Below are positions 61,089-64,000 of a stretch of DNA of 64,000 nt, in pieces. Below the pieces are notes generated by a model. The model saw nothing but the letters and a program-made list of their open reading frames with translations. It ran no database searches and was not told the DNA's origin. A program made the position numbers and the translations under genes. The DNA comes from an uncultured Pseudomonadota bacterium (lineage in GTDB: Bacteria; Bdellovibrionota_B; Oligoflexia; Oligoflexales; CAIYRB01). The stretch's first letter is position 1. Each line of letters starts with the position of its first letter. Where the stretch lies: the NCBI GenBank assembly GCA_903928445.1, contig CAIYRB010000097.1:34055-98054 (forward strand), in the 5' to 3' direction.

Positions 61089-61937
61089 ATGCGCTTTCAG
61101 GGAATAAGGGCGTATTTATTGCACAGTCTCGCGCTAGCTTGCGCGCTAAGCAGCGCTGTGGCTTGGGCTGGTGCCCTCGAGCCGGATATTGCCTGCATCG
61201 CCAAAAGCTGCGGCCTACCATTGGCCGGGTGCGCCCTGGATCACAGCTGTCGAACATCCCTCGGCTGCGTGCAGACCTGCACAGCGGATGATCCAGACGC
61301 CAGGCAGACCTGTCTGATCGGCTGCGTTGAAGCAACTCCAAGCGCGCAGTACGACACCTTGACGGCCTGCATCGTCGAGCATTCCTGTCTGCCAAAAACA
61401 AAACCCCGGGCTTGCCCCTGGCCGCGCCGTCCCAATGCCATGGCTCCGGTGACACTTAGCGACCTCGAGGGGTCCTGGCAGGTGGTGCGAGGCTTGAGTC
61501 CGGCTTACGACTGCTGGCCATGTCAAACGATGAAGTTTACCCAGCAAACTCCCAACCAGTCGCGCTACGACTATGAATATATGGTCAAAGCACCGGCGCT
61601 TAGCCGCATCAGCTGCTCCGTCAGCACCATGCTTGGCGACACTGGCGACCCTATCCTCGGGCGCTTCAAAGAGACTTACTTGGCCCACGGCGTCGTCGGC
61701 CATGACGACTGGTTTGTGCTGAGCCATCCTCATCCCGACTATGCGCTGCTTTATTATTGTGGCGCGAGCGCTATGGACAGCTACCAGGGCGCGGCAGTGA
61801 TCACCAGGCATCCTGATGCCGAGGTACCCACCGCAGTCCAAGAAGCCTTCCGCCAGGCTCTAAAAGAGGCCGACTTTTCGCCGCCGGTCACCTTGGAGGC
61901 TTTTTGTCCGCTCGACCACCGCACCTGCCCCGGCTGA
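61089..61937 (+). CDS. Exported violaxanthin de-epoxidase (VDE)-like lipocalin, copy B
   Basis: The ATG follows GAGG by 8 nt; 282 residues. A signal peptide (LALACALSSAVAWA) is followed by cysteines at 36, 41, 48, 54, 60, 64, 75, 79, 94 and 100. Subtracting 27 gives 9, 14, 21, 27, 33, 37, 48, 52, 67, 73, essentially the plant VDE disulfide-domain spacing. The lipocalin-like part has DLEGSWQVVRGLSPAYDCWP then CQTMKF (plant: [20 protein letters not shown] then CQ), DDWFVLSHPHPDYALLYY, and SYQGAAVITRHPDAE. Near the C-terminus is FCPLDHRTCPG. The Trp-to-Cys-Gln order and the DDWF/YQGAAV landmarks are those of the plant enzyme. It has an extra Cys in a CWPC pair. The substrate is unknown. It is 132 bp after the LysR gene and 119 bp before the MFS gene. 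Confidence 0.87.
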   Translation: MRFQGIRAYLLHSLALACALSSAVAWAGALEPDIACIAKSCGLPLAGCALDHSCRTSLGCVQTCTADDPDARQTCLIGCVEATPSAQYDTLTACIVEHSCLPKTKPRACPWPRRPNAMAPVTLSDLEGSWQVVRGLSPAYDCWPCQTMKFTQQTPNQSRYDYEYMVKAPALSRISCSVSTMLGDTGDPILGRFKETYLAHGVVGHDDWFVLSHPHPDYALLYYCGASAMDSYQGAAVITRHPDAEVPTAVQEAFRQALKEADFSPPVTLEAFCPLDHRTCPG

Positions 61938-62056
61938 GGTCCCACCTTGCCCTCGTTGCCAAGGTCCGCAGTTGCAGTATTCGGCCGATTTGTGCTAGCG
62001 CTCCTGTTCCTCCCAGGCTGGCCTTGGGCCGAACTGCATGCTAGAGGTGGCAAATC

Positions 62057-63655
62057 GTGTCATTGGTTGATGTTATCATTTATGCTGGGTCTACCGGCCT
62101 ATTGATCGCCTTTCTGTGGATCGTCCGCTCCTACGGCGCGGGTCTGCGGCAATCGCCGCGGGACCTCTGGCTGCTGTTTGCCACCAAGCTCCTCGAATAT
62201 ACGGCCTACGCCGCCATGAATATGACCTTTATCCTCTGGCTTTCAGCGGATTGCGGCCTCGGCGACGTCGAGGCTGGGGCCTTTATCAGCGCTTGGTCCC
62301 TTGGCCTATCGATCGTGGGCGTGATCGCCGGATCGCTGGTGGACACTATAGGTGTTAAAAAGACGCTGCTACTTAGCACGGCGCTGCTGGTTTTTTCCCG
62401 TTCCTTTATGTTTTGGCTGACTAACCCAACTGCGGTGATGCTGCTGGGCTTCGTCCCCCTAGCGATCGGCTTTGCGATCGTGGCTCCAGTCGTCTCCATC
62501 GGCATCAAAAGATACACCACCAAGGAAGGGGCCACCCTTGGATTTGGTCTCTTTTATGTGTTGATGAACGTCGCCTTCGCCATCGGCGGCTACCTATTTG
62601 ATGCGATTAGATCGTATTTTAGTATCAAGGACGCCGCCGGAAAGGTGCTTCGCGAGAACGCCGGGACGATCATCCCAGTCCTCCATGTGCATTTGTCTAC
62701 CTACCAAATCATCTTATTCACCGGCCTGGTCTTTACCGCAGCCAGCTTAAGCTGCATCTTCTTCCTGCGCGATGGGATCAGCATGGACGATGCTGGCAAG
62801 ATCACCGTTGCACCTAAACCTGAGCCAGCACCTCGACCAGACTTGTCACAGATCCTTGCAGCAGCAGGGAAGGCCGCACGGGACACGGCTTCGACCCTAA
62901 AGCAAGTCGCCAAAGAAAGGGTATTTTGGGATTTCATGTTGATCATCGGATTGACGGTCTTCACCCGCATGATCTTCTTTCATTTTCACTATACCTTCCC
63001 GAAATATGCGCTCCGCGTCCTAGGTCAAGGCGCCAAGATTGGCTCGATCTACGGGGTCCTCAATCCTATCCTCATCGTCTTTCTCGTCCCCCTGGTCGCC
63101 AGCATGACGCGCCGCGTGGCGTCCTACAAAATGTTGGCCGTCGGCACGGCGATTTCATCGCTTTCTGTATTCATTGGCGCCGTCCCCGGCCAGGTGTTTT
63201 CGGGACTGACCCAAACCTGGTTGGGTGAAATCATCTTTGTGCGTTGGCTCGGCCTCGCTCCAACCATGCAAGCTCTAGCCGATCACCCACCAGCCTTGGC
63301 CTACTGGCCGCTCATTTTGTTCATCGCCTGCTTCACCATCGGCGAGGCGATCTGGTCACCGCGCTTGATGCAGTTTACTGTCGAAATAGCCCCCAAAGGC
63401 AAAGAGGGATCCTACCTTGCGCTATCGGTGTTGCCGTTTTTTGCCGCCAAGTTCGTCGTCGGTCCAATGTCTGGACTTTTGCTGAAGGTCTATACCCCCG
63501 CCAGCGACGCGATCAATAGTGCGGGTGAAAAGATCAGCACGGTGGGTGATCTATCGCACCACTACATGGTCTGGATTTGGATAGGCAGCACGGCGCTATT
63601 ATCACCGATTGGGCTGCTCATCTTCAAAAAGAGCGCTCTTAGGCACACGTCCTAG
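62057..63655 (+). CDS. Major facilitator superfamily transporter
   Basis: GTG at 62057 with AGAGG upstream gives 532 residues with about 12-13 hydrophobic helices. Characteristic MFS loops are present: between helices 2 and 3 (GSLVDTIGVKKTLLLSTALL), and a GLFYVLMNVAFAIGGYLFD stretch. A central cytoplasmic loop (PKPEPAPRPDLSQILAAAGK, RDTASTLKQVAKERV) and a C-terminal half (TVFTRMIFFHFHYTFPKYAL to LALSVLPFFAAKFVVGPMSG) follow. The arrangement resembles peptide/POT-like or unassigned efflux families. Substrate unknown. Preceded by the VDE-like gene on the same strand with a 119-bp gap. Confidence 0.88.
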   Translation: MSLVDVIIYAGSTGLLIAFLWIVRSYGAGLRQSPRDLWLLFATKLLEYTAYAAMNMTFILWLSADCGLGDVEAGAFISAWSLGLSIVGVIAGSLVDTIGVKKTLLLSTALLVFSRSFMFWLTNPTAVMLLGFVPLAIGFAIVAPVVSIGIKRYTTKEGATLGFGLFYVLMNVAFAIGGYLFDAIRSYFSIKDAAGKVLRENAGTIIPVLHVHLSTYQIILFTGLVFTAASLSCIFFLRDGISMDDAGKITVAPKPEPAPRPDLSQILAAAGKAARDTASTLKQVAKERVFWDFMLIIGLTVFTRMIFFHFHYTFPKYALRVLGQGAKIGSIYGVLNPILIVFLVPLVASMTRRVASYKMLAVGTAISSLSVFIGAVPGQVFSGLTQTWLGEIIFVRWLGLAPTMQALADHPPALAYWPLILFIACFTIGEAIWSPRLMQFTVEIAPKGKEGSYLALSVLPFFAAKFVVGPMSGLLLKVYTPASDAINSAGEKISTVGDLSHHYMVWIWIGSTALLSPIGLLIFKKSALRHTS

Positions 63656-63668
63656 GCACGACTCAATC

Positions 63669-63784
63669 TTTGTTGAAAAACTCCGCTCCTCCCTGCCTCC
63701 GCTACTCCGTGGTCTAAAGCAGGCCTTCGCTTTGACCACGGCAAAAGGGAGTGGGGGAGAAAGGGAGAGGCACGTATTCAACAA
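63669..63784. repeat. Fold-back repeat with CTCCGTGGTC core
   Basis: The element is bounded by TTGTTGA (63670-63676) and TCAACAA (63778-63784). Inside, CCGTGGTCTAAAGC (63707-63720) pairs with GCTTTGACCACGG (63729-63741), with one bulged T, around AGGCCTTC. It lies just after the MFS gene and could also work as its transcription end. The core word CTCCGTGGTC also occurs in the fold-back at 43226-43321. Confidence 0.65.
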
Positions 63785-63833
63785 CGCCGACAGCCACATC
63801 CAAATACATATAAATACTGCTTGAACCTCCCCT

Positions 63834-63958
63834 CCCTAAAGGACTGACTTTTACCCACAAGTCCGTAACACACTGAAATCACTTGATTTGCAAAATGGGC
63901 CAGATTTAATGTTTTCATCTGGTTACGGTAGATATGGGTAAAAGTCAGCCCTAAAGGA
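63834..63958. mobile_element. Probable non-autonomous inverted-repeat element (MITE) with 10-bp target duplication
   Basis: The 105-bp segment 63844-63948 starts with CTGACTTTTACCCA and ends with the exact complement TGGGTAAAAGTCAG (14-bp terminal inverted repeats). Further inside, CCGTAAC and GTTACGG mirror each other. It is flanked by the 10-bp direct repeat CCCTAAAGGA (63834-63843 and 63949-63958). No transposase is encoded. This structure is typical of a MITE moved in trans by a transposase elsewhere in the genome. Confidence 0.75.
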
Positions 63959-64000
63959 CAGGGTTTGCGCAGACCACTGATCAAAAACAATCAACTAAGG

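Noticed and set aside
61947..62105. Short frame of 52 codons from TTG with a signal-like start between the VDE-like gene and the MFS gene
   Set aside because: No ribosome site, overlaps the MFS gene start in another frame, composition not convincing.

Overview
The window is one contiguous, gene-dense piece of a free-living, Gram-negative bacterial chromosome, roughly 55-58% GC by eye. It contains complete central-metabolism and housekeeping genes (2-oxoglutarate dehydrogenase complex, rplM-rpsI, fmt, purN, a prenyl diphosphate synthase, glutamate synthase, type III glutamine synthetase). It also carries many exported lipoproteins with low-complexity linkers, a bactofilin, a chemosensory cluster, a DUF1554-like lectin-type lipoprotein and a CCP/MauG-type dihaem lipoprotein. 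This mix resembles Bdellovibrionota/Oligoflexia or a related former deltaproteobacterial lineage. That placement is an inference: no 16S gene is present, and no phage, plasmid, tRNA or CRISPR locus was found.

Layout. 0-5.4 kb: a truncated PAS histidine kinase with a coupled receiver protein, a fibrinogen-like lipoprotein, and a violaxanthin de-epoxidase (VDE)-like exported lipocalin divergent from a SOUL haem-binding lipoprotein. 5.6-11.2 kb: a minus-strand operon in the order sucB-lpdA-sucA. 11.3-17.3 kb: an MscS channel, an alpha/beta hydrolase-like lipoprotein, a CoA-type NUDIX hydrolase, a bactofilin and the rplM-rpsI operon with a good promoter and terminator. 17.7-20.2 kb: a tight operon of an exported peptidyl-arginine/agmatine deiminase-like protein, a SAM methyltransferase and a SET-domain methyltransferase. 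21-23.3 kb: glnN with a strong terminator. 23.3-27.5 kb: exported proteins of unknown role, a PLP aminotransferase, an SH3b lipoprotein coupled to a histidine-kinase-dimerisation-like miniprotein, and a DUF420-like membrane protein. 27.7-35.2 kb: cheA (N-terminal receiver), cheW, cheB, cheR, an exported trypsin-like protease and an FHA membrane protein. 35.6-45.7 kb: an accessory stretch (HTH regulator, small exported protein, exported FAD oxidase, lipoproteins, PLP deaminase/aldolase, Fic protein, fold-back repeats, DUF1554-like lipoprotein, winged-helix protein). 45.7-51.4 kb: a minus-strand fmt-purN-prenyltransferase operon followed by three less certain genes. 51.6-64 kb: dihaem peroxidase-like lipoprotein, gltB-gltD, a LysR regulator, a second VDE-like lipocalin, an MFS transporter, and repeats including a probable 105-bp MITE.

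The most notable observation is the pair of VDE-like proteins at 3.7-4.5 kb and 61.1-61.9 kb. Both have a signal peptide, then a ten-cysteine domain whose spacing matches the plant VDE disulfide domain almost residue for residue. A lipocalin-like domain follows, keeping the Cys-Gln signature and the Asp-Trp/Arg-Trp and Tyr-Gly-Gly-like landmarks. Other second-look items are the exported deiminase/methyltransferase/SET operon, a CheB whose receiver has lost its phosphoacceptor Asp beside a CheA that carries an intact receiver, and three TATAAT hexamers at exact 10-bp spacing in front of the fic gene. A small inverted-repeat element flanked by a 10-bp duplication lies at the right-hand end.
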